NCBI RefSeq assembly: GCF_016545825.1
Contig: NC_052614.1
Location: 58,039,864-58,103,863, forward strand
From: Eucalyptus grandis
Taxonomy: Eukaryota; Streptophyta; Magnoliopsida; Myrtales; Myrtaceae
Reading direction: 5' to 3'
DNA: 64,000 bases
Shown here one piece after another: positions 8,632-20,216 of the stretch. The position numbers and the translations under genes were made by a program. The first letter of the stretch is position 1. Each line of letters opens with the position of its first letter. The notes below the pieces were generated by a model, which made no database searches, was not told the origin of the DNA, and was given only the letters and a program-made list of their open reading frames with translations.

Positions 8632-9740
8632 CATTGCCAAGAACTCATGGATCCAGTCAATCCTATAACGACCGTACATCATATCGAGTTCAATTTCCAT
8701 GTCACAAAAATTATCCCTTGTCTATGCGTGCTCGTATACGTGTTTTGCAAGTATTTGTGTGATTCAAAGGAGACGACAACTCTGGCCGATTTTCTTGTGC
8801 ATTGGTAAACAGGCAGGGGAAATATGTGCATTTGTTGTGTTTTTGATTAAAAAATGTTCTTGCATCATACTCTTTAAGTAATTTTAGCTCATAATATACG
8901 AACTTTAAGGAAGCTATGGCTGAAGGACGGAACGCTATTTTCTGGTTGGTTTTATCTTATCATTATGTAATTTCCTTATTTGTGCTTATTGAGTTGAACT
9001 TCAAGACACCATCGCTTCTTTTGAGTCGGATGTGCATTAGAAAATACTGGAGTTCAGTAAGTTAATATCCACGAAGCGTGCAGACAAGATAATATCATTA
9101 CTCAGAACGGCCTTCACTTTGTCTCTAATGTAATGACAAGAATAAGACAAGCATTTTGGTCCCAAGGAAAAGGAATGATATGAGAAACAGTGTACGTCGA
9201 TGCTACCTTCATTCATGAAGGCAAATCAACCATTGCCACATTTTTGGGTCATCGGAGGGTTGATGAATCGATAAATTCAGAGAACGTTCTTGAATGGTGA
9301 GTTGCAAAACATAGAAATGAGGAAAGAAAGAGAGGCAAGGGACGACAGGGCAAGCCCATCCCTAAAGGCACGGGAAAGCCACGGAGAGCTCTTCGCCAGT
9401 CACCTGCCATTGCCTCTATGGGTGCCGATAAGGTGGATGGTTTTCTGGAGCCTACGGCCGAACTTCTAGGAGGGTCTCCAGGACCCTCTCTAAGTAATGT
9501 CTTTTTTACTACCGTCCAACTGTTACTGAGGCTTTTGCTTCTGTTCAATATGGGGACGCCCTGTCTGTCCCTGAAGCTTGAGAAAGAACTATAAACCAAC
9601 ACATACTTTGAACAGCGACGGCCTGGTGCCATCACTTTGGGCAAGCCTCTTTGCGTAACTTTTAGAGACCGCACCTGAAGCTGAGTATGGAGAACAGGGT
9701 TTTATAGAGGGAAGATGAAGATCGCAGAGATCGTTCGTCC
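8632..9740. repeat. Block R, 3' flank of intact P (copy 1)
   Basis: This matches 24321-25190 in order: 'aAGGAGACaACAACTCTGGC', 'gaactttaaggaagctatggctgaaggacgg', 'cttCAAGgC', 'AAGCAAGCaTTtTGG', 'GGCAAATCAACCAT' and 'GGGGACGCC.TGcCTGTCCCTGAAGCTTGA'. Copy 1 carries extra sequence at about 9255-9520 absent from copy 2. A coding-like frame ('AFWS', 'GKSTI.TF') persists in both copies but contains a stop in copy 1, so block R may itself derive from an older gene. The 141-codon minus frame at 9249-9674 lies mostly in the extra sequence and has no counterpart. Confidence 0.5.
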
Positions 9741-9834
9741 AAATTGGGCTTCAAAGAATACACGAGACTGTCACCAGATAAGCATTATTAAGCCTGCTTT
9801 TAAGTGACCGTACCGAAGATCGGCTGTTCTCGTT

Positions 9835-9930
9835 AGAAGCTAGACAAAGTGTTGGAAAATTATGTTGACTCTTGTGCAAGATCAGGCCTCCTGATCTCGG
9901 GGCATATTCTTGCTCCTGTAGTTCCTATTA
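9835..9930 (+). pseudogene. Internal fragment of a P-family copy
   Basis: The stretch 'gAAGCTAGACAAAGTgttGG', 'AAATTATGTtGAC', 'TTGTGCAAGAT' matches 4317-4372 of the P pseudogene (KKLDKVVGNYVDK, LCKI region). The remainder of this copy resumes only at about 11270, separated by a small duplication and a MITE. Confidence 0.6.
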
Positions 9931-10084
9931 GTAATTAAACCAAATTCATAAGAAGTTGTCGCGAAAAGGTGATCGATTCATTAAATAAGTTATCAATTTA
10001 CAAGATGTCCATTGGACTCCCAAGACTGGTGTAAGAGTTGAAGAAGAGTCTTTATTGTGGCGTTGCTTTTAAGAAGTTTGTTCG

Positions 10085-10370
10085 TATTTATATGTCTTGT
10101 TTGTTTGTGTTTCTAGGTCCAATCAATGTTTTGTAAGTTCCTAAGAATCTATCTCCTTGGAATGTTGGAAATATTTAATGAGTCATTAAGTATAAGAGTC
10201 ATCTATCAAGCCTATAAAAGAGCTTACAAAAGGAGTCTTGTAATTGTTTCAAATGAACATATTCTCTCTCCTTGAGTTGTGTGAGTTGTATTTCTAAGTT
10301 TAATCAATGTTTTGTAAGATCCTAGGAATCTATCTCCTTGGAATGCTAGAAATATTTCATGAGTCATTAA
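10085..10370. repeat. Imperfect tandem duplication of about 180 bp
   Basis: 'TCAATGTTTTGTAAG.TCCTA.GAATCTATCTCCTTGGAATG' at about 10120-10165 recurs at about 10300-10345. The continuation (GAGTCATTAAGT, TCAAGCCTATAAAAG, GAGTCTT.TAATTGTTTC) is at 10180-10250 in the first copy but split by a MITE in the second (10361-10370 then 11106-11200). The first copy is therefore a natural empty site for that MITE. Confidence 0.75.
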
Positions 10371-11105
10371 GGACGCGTTTGGTAACGTTTCTGTTCAAAA
10401 ATTGTTCCAGGGAACAGAAATAGAAAAAAGTGTTTCTGTTCCGGGGAACAATTTTTGACCAGAAAGATACGTTTGATAAATTTGTTCCGGGAATAAAAAA
10501 TGAATAGAAACACGTTTGATAAATTTATATTCTTTTTTTGTTTCTTTTAATTTTTTAACATTTTTATTTTTCTTCTTTCGGTCGGTTGTCGGCCTCCGAC
10601 GATCGGCCGACGGGGCTGGCAGCCTCGCCCAGCCACGGCCAGGCCAAGCCTCGCCGGGGTTGGCGACACTCGGCCTTGCCGGATCCGGGCGAGGCTAAGC
10701 GTCGCCGGCGCGGGCGAGGCTCGGCCTCGCCGGATCTGGGCGAGCTCGAGCTCGCCCAACCAAGGAGAGGCTGAGCCTCGCTCGCGCCGACAACACTCGT
10801 CCTCGCCGGGGGCTAACGATGCTCCGGCGAGGTCGCCGACCCTTGACGGCCCTCGACGGCCGGTCGCCGGCCATGGCGAGGCCGGCGACCGCCAAAGAAG
10901 AAAAGAAGAAAAAGTGTTTCGGGGCAAAAAACAATTTTTTTTTTGTTTATCATTTCTGTTCTTGTTGTGTTTCGGCAACAAAAATTTGATTTTGAACAAA
11001 AACGCAAACAAACGCGTTTTCTGTTCTTTTTTTTTTTCTTGGAAAAAAAAAACAAAATTTCTATTCATAAACCAAAAAAAAAAAAAAAACGAAAACATGC
11101 GGGCC
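10371..11105. mobile_element. Tourist/PIF-Harbinger-like MITE with GC-rich core
   Basis: It starts GGACGCGTTTGGTAACG and ends GCGGGCC, flanked by TTAA on both sides (10367-10370 and 11106-11109). The unfilled tandem copy has a single TTAA (in GTCATTAAGTAT near 10183). The TSD is thus TTA/TAA within TTAA. The arms contain GTTCCnGGGAAC inverted words as in 6749-7604, and the core (about 10585-10890) is GGCGAG-rich. There is no transposase. Confidence 0.8.
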
Positions 11106-11288
11106 TTAAGTGTAAGAATCATGTATCAAGCCTATAAAAGGAGTCTTATAATTGTTTCCGATAAGGTGAAATGAACAGAATCTCTTCCTTCAGTTGTGTG
11201 AGTTGTGAGTGATTCATTTTCAAATTATCCCAACAAATTGGTGTTAGACCTACACCTTTGACGTTCAACAATTCCATGATCAAACCTT

Positions 11289-11381
11289 GTTACTTGGTTG
11301 GCACGCAATATTGAGTCGCAGGTTGGAAGAGTTAGAAAAAAGATCTGAAAAGCTGGGAGAGCTCGTAGAGGACAAGCTATG
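11289..11381 (+). pseudogene. C-terminal tail of a P-family copy
   Basis: The frame LSRRLEELEKRSEKLGELVEDKL followed by TGA (about 11379-11381) is the second coiled coil of P. It is nearly identical to 20925-21005 and akin to 4450-4524. The N-terminal half is missing, and only the fragment at 9835-9930 precedes it. The sequence 'atgatcaaaccttgttac.tggttggcac' directly before it is shared with 20910-20925, so both truncated copies descend from one already broken ancestor. Confidence 0.65.
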
Positions 11382-12282
11382 ACCACAGACATTAGCAATG
11401 GTAAACCATCGAACGCCAGTGGAGTTTTTGTATCATGTCAAGAAAATGGTGCTAACAATCGCACGTCATCTCTTCAAAATACCATTCTGGAAGCCATATT
11501 CCAATGTTTGCGCTTTGTGATTTCCAGTTTGGATTGTGACTTCCTGTATTTGTACCCGAAGTATCATGTGTGCTTCAGCAAAGGAGATGAGTGGGGGCTC
11601 AATACAATCCCAACCCAAGAAAAGAGAACAAGTCACCATATATCACTGCTTAAAGACAGGAGAGATGTGATCATTTGTGACCTTTATGCTTTCATAGGAA
11701 GTTCTGAATATAATTTGCACTCGTACATGAGAATGTAAGCGAGATGATTCTTTCTAAAAGATTTTAACTTTGAGGAAGCAATCTATAAAGGACATAATAT
11801 TTTGGTAAATTCTGGTATCTTATCGATCGAACTCCATTTCTGTTGCTTTATATGCCCAGGAACATTGGACGTGATATGCCCAGAAACATTAGATCATGGT
11901 TCACACTTTTTTTGGTTGATGATGCTGTTTACAAAATGTGAATTCTCTTTACAAATCAGACTTGTCAGAGTGGAATGATTCGAAGAGGCATTATTGGGTT
12001 CGCAAGGCCATTTTCTAGTCCTTTTTATAGAGCAATAATTCAGTTCGAAATAACTCATTCAACAGAAAGAAGAGGAACATAGAAGGATCAAAGAAGTAAC
12101 CATAACACAAACACCCTGATAGCAGACAGATGCATGATTATGTCATTAAGGATGCATGATTATGTCACTAAGGACGCACGATTTCATTACCCTTACATCA
12201 CACACCAGTAGAAGCTCTCAGCTATATTCATTTTATGTGTTACACACTGCAGACTTGCACTCATGATAATTTAAAAGTACTT
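11382..12282. repeat. Conserved P-M intervening block (copy 2)
   Basis: This is collinear with 4525-5240 and 21006-21895 (see the first copy). It includes a local duplication 'gcATGATTATGTCAcTAAGGA' at about 12130-12175. The 119-codon frame at 11379-11738 is not open in the other two copies, so I do not call it a gene. Confidence 0.55.
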
Positions 12283-12468
12283 TCAATAAATTGTACTTTC
12301 TTTGGATAGTTTTAACAGATAAATGTTTTGGTGCTCGTTTTCTTTCGATGACGTGACAGTATCAAGGTCAACTATTTGAGATCTCCGGGTGCTAGCGTTC
12401 AAAGTAGGCCAACCGGCATACGTTGGAGGGAGAGGAAGACGACAAGTGAAAATTTTAAGCTTCACCTC
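12283..12468 (-). pseudogene. M-family C-terminal fragment truncated by retroelement
   Basis: The frame MKLKIFTCRLPLPPTYAGWP, then SQIVDLD and SSKENEH, is the C-terminal third of M (compare EMKLKILT, PTY, SQNVDLE, SWKENEP in 5263-5580). Homology stops at about 12468, and gypsy integrase sequence is recognisable from about 12487. The junction contains the 11-mer CCTCACCAATA twice (12465-12475 and 12482-12492), a filler-type repair scar. Confidence 0.75.
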
Positions 12469-12486
12469 ACCAATAGTTACTCCTCA

Positions 12487-13142
12487 CCAATATTACTGGC
12501 GCAAATTCTGACTGCTCGGATGAATTCTATAACTACTATTCTGATAAAATTTCCTCCTTAAAGCTCCACATCATTGAGCACGCACAATCGTCCACGAAAC
12601 TCAATAATCCGTCCTTCGTAACTTGGAAATCATCTTTCCTCTTTTCCGCATCCTCTTGCAAAACTTTCTGGATTTCAAGGTTTGTTGACTGCAGCGTCTT
12701 AATCTTCACCTGTACTTCCGGTTCAATTCTAAGAGTAGCCATAAGACTTGAAAGCTAGCATATCTTAAACTTAAAATCTGAATCTCGAACTTCTTCGAGC
12801 AAAATTCACTCCCGAAATATCATTTGTGCAATCGATAACTTCCGACTTAGCACATCTCCGATCTTATTGGCATTTCCAAGATGATATAGAATATTGTAGT
12901 TATAGTCCCTTAAGAAGCTCCATCCAGCGATGCTACTTCATGTTTAGCTCATTTTGAGAGAACAAATACTTGAGATTTTGATGGTCCATAAAAATTTGGA
13001 ACCGTTCTCCACACAAGTAATGCCTCCAAATCTTTAGGACAAAGATGATCACTGCTAGTTCCAAATTATGCGTCAGACAATTCAACTCGTGAACCCTCAT
13101 CTTATGAGATGTGTACGCAACCACTCTTCCATGTTGTATCAA
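12487..13142 (-). pseudogene. gypsy RNase H and start of integrase
   Basis: VVAYTSHKMRVHELNCLTHNLE, then KIWRHYLCGERFQIFMDHQNLKYLF (12933-13142) is the RNase H core. After a gap, YHLGNANKIGDVLSRK, MATLRIEPEVQ, FVDDCACS and EEIL, followed in another frame by SSYRIHP (about 12510-12535), match the linker and the HHCC zinc-binding part of gypsy integrase. The catalytic DDE core is missing because the element ends at about 12487. Confidence 0.8.
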
Positions 13143-13221
13143 AACACAGCCCAGTACGACGTATCAGTGTAAATCTCATATCCTTCAAGACCAGATGGAA
13201 TGGTCAACTCGAGTGCAGTAG

Positions 13222-14160
13222 TCAACTTATGCTTAAACTCTTGGAAACTAAGCTCACACTTATCCATCCATTCAAAATTTCTTCTTTCTTTAGCAATCGC
13301 GTCAGAGGCATGGCTATCGCAGGAAATCTTTCCACAAACCGTCTATAATAGCCTACTAATCCCAAGAAATTTCGAATCGTAGTCACTATTGTTGGTCTTG
13401 GCCAGTTCATAATAGCTTCAATCTTGATCAGGTCCACAAAAATCCTTTCACCAAAAATCAAATGACCCAAGAAAGTTACGCGAGTTAGCCAAAACTCGCA
13501 TTTACTAAATTTGGCATACAACTCATGTTCTCACAAGGTCTAAAGTACCGTCCTCAATAGCTCATGTTCTCATAAGGTCTGGAGTCCTCAAGTGATGTTT
13601 ATGCTCCTCTGGACTCTTCGAATATACCAAGATATTATCGATGAACATAATCACAAACTGATCTAAGTACTCCTTGAACACTTGGTTCATTAAATCCATG
13701 AAAGTAGCTGGAGCATTGGTTAATCCAAACAGCATTATGGTGAACTTGTAATGACCATAACACGTACGAAATGCCATCTTCGGTATATCTTCCTTCTTGA
13801 TTTTCAACTAATGGTAACCTGTCATTAGATTAATCTTGAAAAATACAGTAACTTCCTATAACTGATCAAACAAGTCATCTGTCATTGGCAAGGGATATTT
13901 GTTCTTGATCGTCACTTAATTGAATTGTCAATAGTCGATGTAAAAACGCAACGAACCATCATTTTTCCTTACGAATAAAACTAGCACTCGCCAAAGCAAT
14001 GCACTAGGACGAATGAATTCTTTGTCTAACAGCTCCTACATCTACGCCTTTAATTCCTTTAATTCTGACAACGCTATAAGTACGATGTCTTAGAAATTGG
14101 CTTCGTCCTAGAAGCCAACTTAATCATAAACTCTATCTCCCTTTCAAAGGGCAAACCAAG
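13222..14160 (-). pseudogene. gypsy reverse transcriptase region
   Basis: Fragments in two or more frames carry [20 protein letters not shown] and [13 protein letters not shown]. The catalytic motif is changed to FIDN (about 13631-13652; normally Y/FIDD). The next frame has FSKCEFWL, VTFLGHLI, NFLGLVGYYRRFVERFPAIA and PLTRLL, which is the thumb/connection. Upstream (13860-14160) the finger region is interrupted by several stops. The FIDD to FIDN change and the stops mean no activity. Confidence 0.85.
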
Positions 14161-14190
14161 CAACTCCTCAGGAAAGACATTTGAAAATTC

Positions 14191-14838
14191 TCACACCTCA
14201 GCAATGTCTTCGATCCTTGGCTCCTCAACTGACGTATCAACTACAGTTGCCAAATAACCTTGGCAACCCACATCCAACAACCAGGTTGCCTCAAGCGACC
14301 AAATTAAAGTTATCGATGATCCTCCTCGATTTTCAACAAACTTGAAACTACCAGCCACTAACGAGTTAAATTGAATCACTTCACGATAACAGACCATGAT
14401 AGCTCGTTGCTTGTTGAGCCAATCCATACTAATAATCACATCAAAATCAAACATCGCCAACATAATTAAATCTATTCTTTCCTCTTGATCACAAATTACT
14501 AACTTGCAACCAAAATACCTTATTTCAGATAACACTTTATTCTTCATCAGGGTAGATATACTAATGATTGCTTCTAACGGTTTTGGATTTAACCCAACTA
14601 ACTTAATGAATTGCTCAATAATAAAGGAATGCGTGGCTCCAAGATCAAATAAAACATAAGCAACATGGTCATTCAATGAGACCATACATGTAACCACACT
14701 GTACGAGTTCTCCGTCACCCAAAGGGTGACAGCATACACTCTTCCTTGCACTAGAGGTTGCTCAAAATGCCCTGTCGAGCGTTCTACGACACACTTCCTG
14801 TTGCTTGTCCTATCTACGATAGTGGCACCTGCGCTCAC
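14191..14838 (-). pseudogene. gypsy aspartic protease region
   Basis: The 215-codon frame has the retropepsin signature as FDLGATHSFI (about 14626-14655). Active plant gypsy proteases read DSGATHSFI here, so the Ser of the catalytic DSG is replaced by Leu. Downstream VIISMDWL is the usual family word. The frame lies between the zinc knuckle and the reverse transcriptase, as expected for gypsy order. Confidence 0.85.
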
Positions 14839-14839
14839 A

Positions 14840-16025
14840 TGGGCCTACGCGAACAATTCATCACCTGATGGCCGTGCTGGCCACATCCATAACAAGCTCC
14901 CTTTCTAGCAAAACATGGGGCTGATCCATGCTTCCTTCTATAGAATCGGCACACGCCATTCGAGTGGAGTGCCGACTTTATTATACCACATTTTCAATTG
15001 TAAGGGAGAGGATACTTTCCTCTAGTCATCGATCTCTTCCCAAATTGATTATTGTCTCTATTTGGTGCAAACTGCGACTCAAATGCAATTGCATGTTCAT
15101 TCAGGTTCCTCTCAATCAGCCGAGCCCTCTTATACAGTTCGTCATAGTCCTTGAGATCTAGCGGTACCAACGGGACCCTAATCTCTGGCTTCAAACCATC
15201 TTTGAACATTCTTGCTCTATCCACCGGGTCCTTAATCAACCTTGGTGTGTACTTCGACAGCTCGGCGAACTTCGTCTCGTACTGATCTACAGTCATCTGG
15301 TTCTGGTGGAGGCATTCGAACTCAGCCATCTTTTGTTCTTGACCACACTTTGAGAAATACTTTCCATAAAAGGCTTTGACGAAGGCATCCCACTTCGGGA
15401 CCATACCCTCAGGAAACACTCTTCCTTTAGTGGCCTCCCACCACGTGCTCGCATTACCCTGCAGTTGATACACAGCCAGGGTCACCTTGTCCTCTGAACA
15501 CCTTAACAGTGCAAAAACCTTGTCCAACTCTCGGACCCACATGGTTGCAACCTCGGGGTCACATACTCCAGTAAATTTTGGCGGTTTTAACTTCAGAAAC
15601 TGCTCCACCAATTTATGCATAGGCCACTCCCCATTCCCATCTCCAGGTGGAACTTTTGTAGGTGCGGCAATAACAGCAGCAGCATTAGTGGCAGCAGTGG
15701 TAGCAGTAGCAGCGACAGTGGCAGCAATGGCGGCGGCAGTGGCGGCGGTGGCGGCGACAGTAGCGTCTGTGATGGCAGTAACTTGATTCTGAGCTTGCTG
15801 CCCAACCACGTTCACCAAGGTTTCTAGGGCTTACAAGATCCCATCAACCCTAGGATCAACCGGTACCCTCCCTCTAGCACCCGTTTGTGCTAGTGCTCTC
15901 CCTCTAGCACCAACTCGTCTCGATGCTCTTCCTCTGGCACCAACTTGAGTCGATGCCCTTCCCCTAGCACTTGTCAAAGTTGCTATGGCCCTTCTCCGAG
16001 GGGCCCTCTGCTCAAGATTGCTCAT
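14840..16025 (-). pseudogene. gypsy gag-like region with CCHC zinc knuckle
   Basis: It starts at ATG 16025 with Arg-rich repeated words (GARGRA x4, about 15850-15990), then a TAA (about 15831). It continues in frame through an Ala/Thr low-complexity run (GCN/ACN repeats, 15660-15780) to a retrotransposon gag domain. Visible family words are FTGVCDPEVATMWVRELDKV, YQLQGNASTWW, AFYGKYF and QMTVDQYETKFAELSKY. The zinc knuckle CYGCGQHGHQVMNC (C-x2-C-x4-H-x4-C) is encoded at about 14853-14894 after a frame change. It would package element RNA in an active copy. The nonsense codon and frame changes make it non-functional. Confidence 0.85.
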
Positions 16026-16213
16026 CTCGCAGGATATTTACAAAAATCTGTTTTCCAATTCCAACAAGGAATTAGAAATTGGAGCAACCCGCACAAAATA
16101 ATCAATCAATTACAAGCATAAGAAAAACATTTTTCCTAGTTAACTATTCCCAAACTCATTGCACATTATCATTCCTAGTACTAATCGGGCTCTGATATCA
16201 CTTCAGACGAGGA

Positions 16214-19200
16214 TGTCATGCCCCGAACCCCGAACACGCAAACATCCCATGACGGTTAATTAAATTATGACATCACATGACGTGTCGCCAATCAATTTTT
16301 TTTATCTTTCGATTAAACGCATGCAGAAGCAACTCAAATAAACACGCAGTTAATCAACAACATGAGGAATAATAAATAGCAACAAACGATTTCTAAAAGT
16401 GGCAATTTATTTATCAACTTATTAACCTTAGGAGTTTAATAATTATAAACTGTCACGACATACCTCTCGAGGAGAGGGAATAGGTTTAGGGGTATTGTCT
16501 AAAAGACGGGCCTATAGCCAATAATTAAACATAGGCTCTTCCAAGCCCATACCTCATGCGACATTGGGGTATTTTTAAAAATTTCTCAATAAGGAGTCGC
16601 CGCTAGCCTATTGGGATTAGCTAGAAACCAAGTAAGGTATTGGGAAAGTACCTCACTTCTTACGCAATCAGAGAATCTAAGGTCGGGGATTAACTTCCAC
16701 TAATTGACCAATTAGTACTTTCTCAGTACCTAATCTTCATTTAAAAAAAAAAAAAAAAAAAAAAAAGTCAGGCAGTTTGGATTGATTTTAAACCTATCTA
16801 CTAACATGTGAGGTGATTATTGATGGTGCACAATCATTAAAATAATAATTATAGCTACCAAAGTGACATTAAATAAATTGCATGAAAAAGCAAGCATCTG
16901 TCACTAAAAAATAAATAAACACAATCTTGACTAAGTAAGGGGAGGCCATAGTCATCATATGGAAATAGCACAATCAAAGGTATCTAAGAACCATTTGAAC
17001 CTTATTGTAAAGCCTTAGGCTTGTTCAATTTTGGGCAAATATTTATCAAGGATTTTCTCACACTTTTAGAGAGAATCGCCCAAAAAAAAAAAACCATTTT
17101 TTTTTTAGCTTTTTCTGAGTTAAAGAAATAATTTTTTTTGGAATTGTTAATTCATTTTAATTCTTATAAAAATATTTATTTAATTTTTTAATTCGGAAAA
17201 GAAGAGATAAGCCAGGCCTTGGGCCCACTCCGGATGAGGACAGAAGCCTGGTCACATTAATTTGGGCTTCACGGACAAAAGATGGGCTGTTAGAGCAAGC
17301 CCTTCAAGAAAAGGACCAAGCGAAGTCCAATTTGCCAAAACCGGAGGAGACCCAAACTCACTTATGACAAGAGCCCCAGCCCAAATTCATCTAATTCAAA
17401 TTGGCCCAAACTCCCTTAGTCTAAAACGGCTCAAATTTACCAATCTTAGCTAAGTTCAAGCCCATAATCTCCATTAAACCCCAAAGTCCAACGAGCCCAC
17501 AGCCAAAATCTTCTCACATTTCCCTTCTCATAAGCCTGCACTTTCCCTCTGCATATTAGTCCCTCCCAGATCCCTTCTTTCAATCAGACTAAAGAATTGA
17601 GACGCTAGAGAAAATCAACAACCCATCTTCATCTAAAACAAGACATCCACAACACGAGTGGAACTGTCCTCGCTGCTCCAAGTTTTTACCAAACCATCTT
17701 CATCGGCTATCATCGAAATATCACCATCGTTCATCGATTCAACAATCGAACCCATTGCTTCACAAAAATGCCCAAAACATGAATATAGAGAATGGGACGT
17801 AACACGAGTTCAACGCAAACATCACTGGAGATTCGGTAATATGCATCACAGAGACCCTCATTCACTCTCCTCACCAACGTTCATCATGAGGAGCACAATA
17901 CGAAGAACATCACAAGATAAAAGTTTGATAAAGTACTCGGCAAATCCACTATGTGTCGAGTCTAGGCTTAATATAAGATTACTCAATTGATTTTACACAC
18001 GCCATAGTCAAATTAACCATAACCATTTTAAATCGACTCTCAGAGGCATTTTGTCAAACATGTGGTGGGCGACAGATGAAAGGAAATCACGGACAAGAAC
18101 AGGGCTCAGAACCACATCAAAGTTCAACACGAGTCGGCAAGGAATGCTCAACATCGGCGAAGGACAGCATCAGAGAACCCAACACGCGCACCCCGGCTCA
18201 GTATGTCGTGCAAAACATGAGAAAAAAGCGCAAAAGCAAGGCACATAAAAAAGAAGGTCGGTTGAGGGCCCCTGCCCGGCTCCCCGGGGCGGGCCGAACG
18301 GCGGGCGAGATCGATAGATCGGACTATGTTCGGTCGCCTCGCACGCCCCCAAGCCGGGATCCTTGGGAAATCGACACGGGTTGAACCAAAAACTAAGAAC
18401 TCACCGCAAAAACTTGAATTCGAGGAAAGGGAAGCAGCGGCTTGGTGGTTCCGGCTAGGAGGCGCAAGCTTGCGTCGGGGATGGCTGAGCGATGCTCGGC
18501 TGAGGTGGATTCCGGGCCTCCTTCTTCCCGGTCACTCTCCGTTTCTACCCCTCTCCTTTCCCTCAAGCTCTCCCGCCAAAGGCCCTCTCAAATCTCTCTC
18601 GGCCCCTATCCCCGGTTGTCCTCGGGTCTCCTCCCGTCGCCTCCGGTCCCCTGCGTTCCCCTTCTTCTCGATTCCTGTTCTCCTCCTGGTCTCTGCGTTG
18701 CTGTGCTGCTTTTCCTCTTTTCTCTCCTGCGGTGCCCTATCTTCTGCGCCTCCTTTCTGCTTTCTGCTGCCATTTTCTTTCTTGCCATTTTCTTTCTTGC
18801 TGCAGGTCTGCGCGCAGAGAATGGAAGGAGGAGGGAGAAGGCTGGGGCCGGGCCGCGGGGGGAAGGAAAGAAAAAGGTGGGCCGGGCTAAAGCCGGATCT
18901 GGCCCGACCCGGCCCCTTCCACTTTTCTTAATTAAAGAAATTACGATTAAATCAAAATAAATCACGATTAATTAAGCTAAAATTGATTAATCTAATCGTA
19001 CTTACTTAAACTAATCACACTTAAATTTTTCTAAACCGTTCTTAATCGCAAATAAGAATAAATTAAAATTAACTAATACTAAACGTCATTATTCCTAAAC
19101 TAATATATCACTAAACTTAATTAACACCTTAATTCACTGGTTTTTGGTGACGGCAAGCTCGTGGCGACGGCAGCGTGACGGTAACAAAACACGAGGCTCG

Positions 19201-20216
19201 CAACTCGAACGAAACTCAAGGACGGTGGCAACTCCTCAAGCTCACGGCCACGCAGGGGTGGTTCGGCAGTGATGACAGCAAAGCAATGGCAACACGGACG
19301 GCGCGAGCAGGCGACGGCAAGAGGCGGTGATGGTGGTGATGCGTGGCGGATGGCGATGATAGATGGTGATGGTGCTGAAGATGATGACGTTGGATGATGG
19401 TGACGATGGAAGGAGCGAGATGAAAAGAAGAACAAGAAGAAGAGGAAGAGAAGATGGGGGTTGAGGTGGCGGATGAGATGGCGTGGTGGTGGTGGGTGAA
19501 ATGATGGAGATGAGAGGGGGGATGAAAGACAAGAAGAGGAATTGGAGACAGAGGAAAGTGGTGCGGGAGAAGTGAGGGAGGAGAGAATTTCGAACTCGCG
19601 GATAATTCAATGAACGATGAGGCGACGTCCAATAAATTAGATGAGGCGACGTCCAATAAATTAGTCTTGAAACTCTCAAAAGTTTGATATCTGAAATCGA
19701 ATTAAATTTCATGGTTAAAAATTGATGGAACGCGATTTAGTATGACCTAAACTATCGGGTGGTTTTTACAGATTATCGCACGATTGATCATGATCGATAA
19801 TTTTCGATCCACGTTTGTACCTCTTCGAATCATGGACGATTTTCGGTTGTCATGTAATCACAATAGTTCAAATTATGTACAATAAATATAATATCAATTG
19901 AAAATCGGTTTATTATCATTCGACACGAATATCGTAATCGTGCGGAATCATCCGCAAACTGACTACATACTTCCATCAAATCAATTTATATTAGTTCGCT
20001 AGTTGACTTATAACAGTGTAGTATTCACCATTGCCAAGCCTTATGGTTGAGCGGTCTAATCGAATTATCCGATATTTCGCATTTTAACCCTTTACAGCAT
20101 CACCCAATAGATTAATTAACTCGTGAGTAATCATTTCAGAGCAAAATAACCATAAGTACATTGATGAAATTACTATTTCATATATTTCGAATAGGGTTAA
20201 ATTTCAGGATTTTACA
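16214..20216 (-). repeat. Apparent 4.0-kb LTR (5' LTR) of the gypsy element
   Basis: On the minus strand it begins TGTAAAATCCTGAAATTTAACCC at 20216 and ends GGGGCATGACA at 16214. It is followed by a short spacer and the primer-binding site. TG...CA ends fit an LTR. The outer end is independently supported because the flanking DNA at 20217 (gcACCTCGAtGATAAATgG) resumes the Q block exactly where 23128 reads gACCTCGACGATAAATaG. No second LTR exists in the window, so the length cannot be confirmed by comparison, and a nested insertion inside the LTR is possible. It contains A/T homopolymers (16741-16766), a GC-rich stretch (18240-18900) and a simple CAC/CAT-rich region (19240-19560). Open frames in these are compositional. 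Confidence 0.65.

Larger units (their letters stand above)
12487..16213 (-). mobile_element. Ty3/gypsy retrotransposon internal region, decayed and 3'-truncated
   Basis: On the minus strand the order is a primer-binding-type TGATATCAGAGCCC (about 16190-16203, complementary to initiator tRNA-Met with one change), gag, zinc knuckle, aspartic protease, reverse transcriptase, RNase H, and the first part of the integrase HHCC region. The rest of the integrase and the 3' LTR are absent. Stops and substitutions at catalytic positions show it is dead. Parts are listed separately. Confidence 0.9.

Noticed and set aside
9249..9674. 141-codon minus-strand frame
   Set aside because: Lies mostly in sequence absent from the duplicate block R, has no family words and no splice or promoter context.
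14726..15827. Plus-strand frames opposite gypsy gag and protease
   Set aside because: Antisense shadows of the retroelement coding region. The Gly/Ser-rich one is the complement of the Ala/Thr run.
18076..19712. Several 100-200 codon frames inside the LTR
   Set aside because: Located in GC-rich or CAC/CAT-rich LTR sequence, overlapping on both strands, with no motifs. I regard them as compositional.
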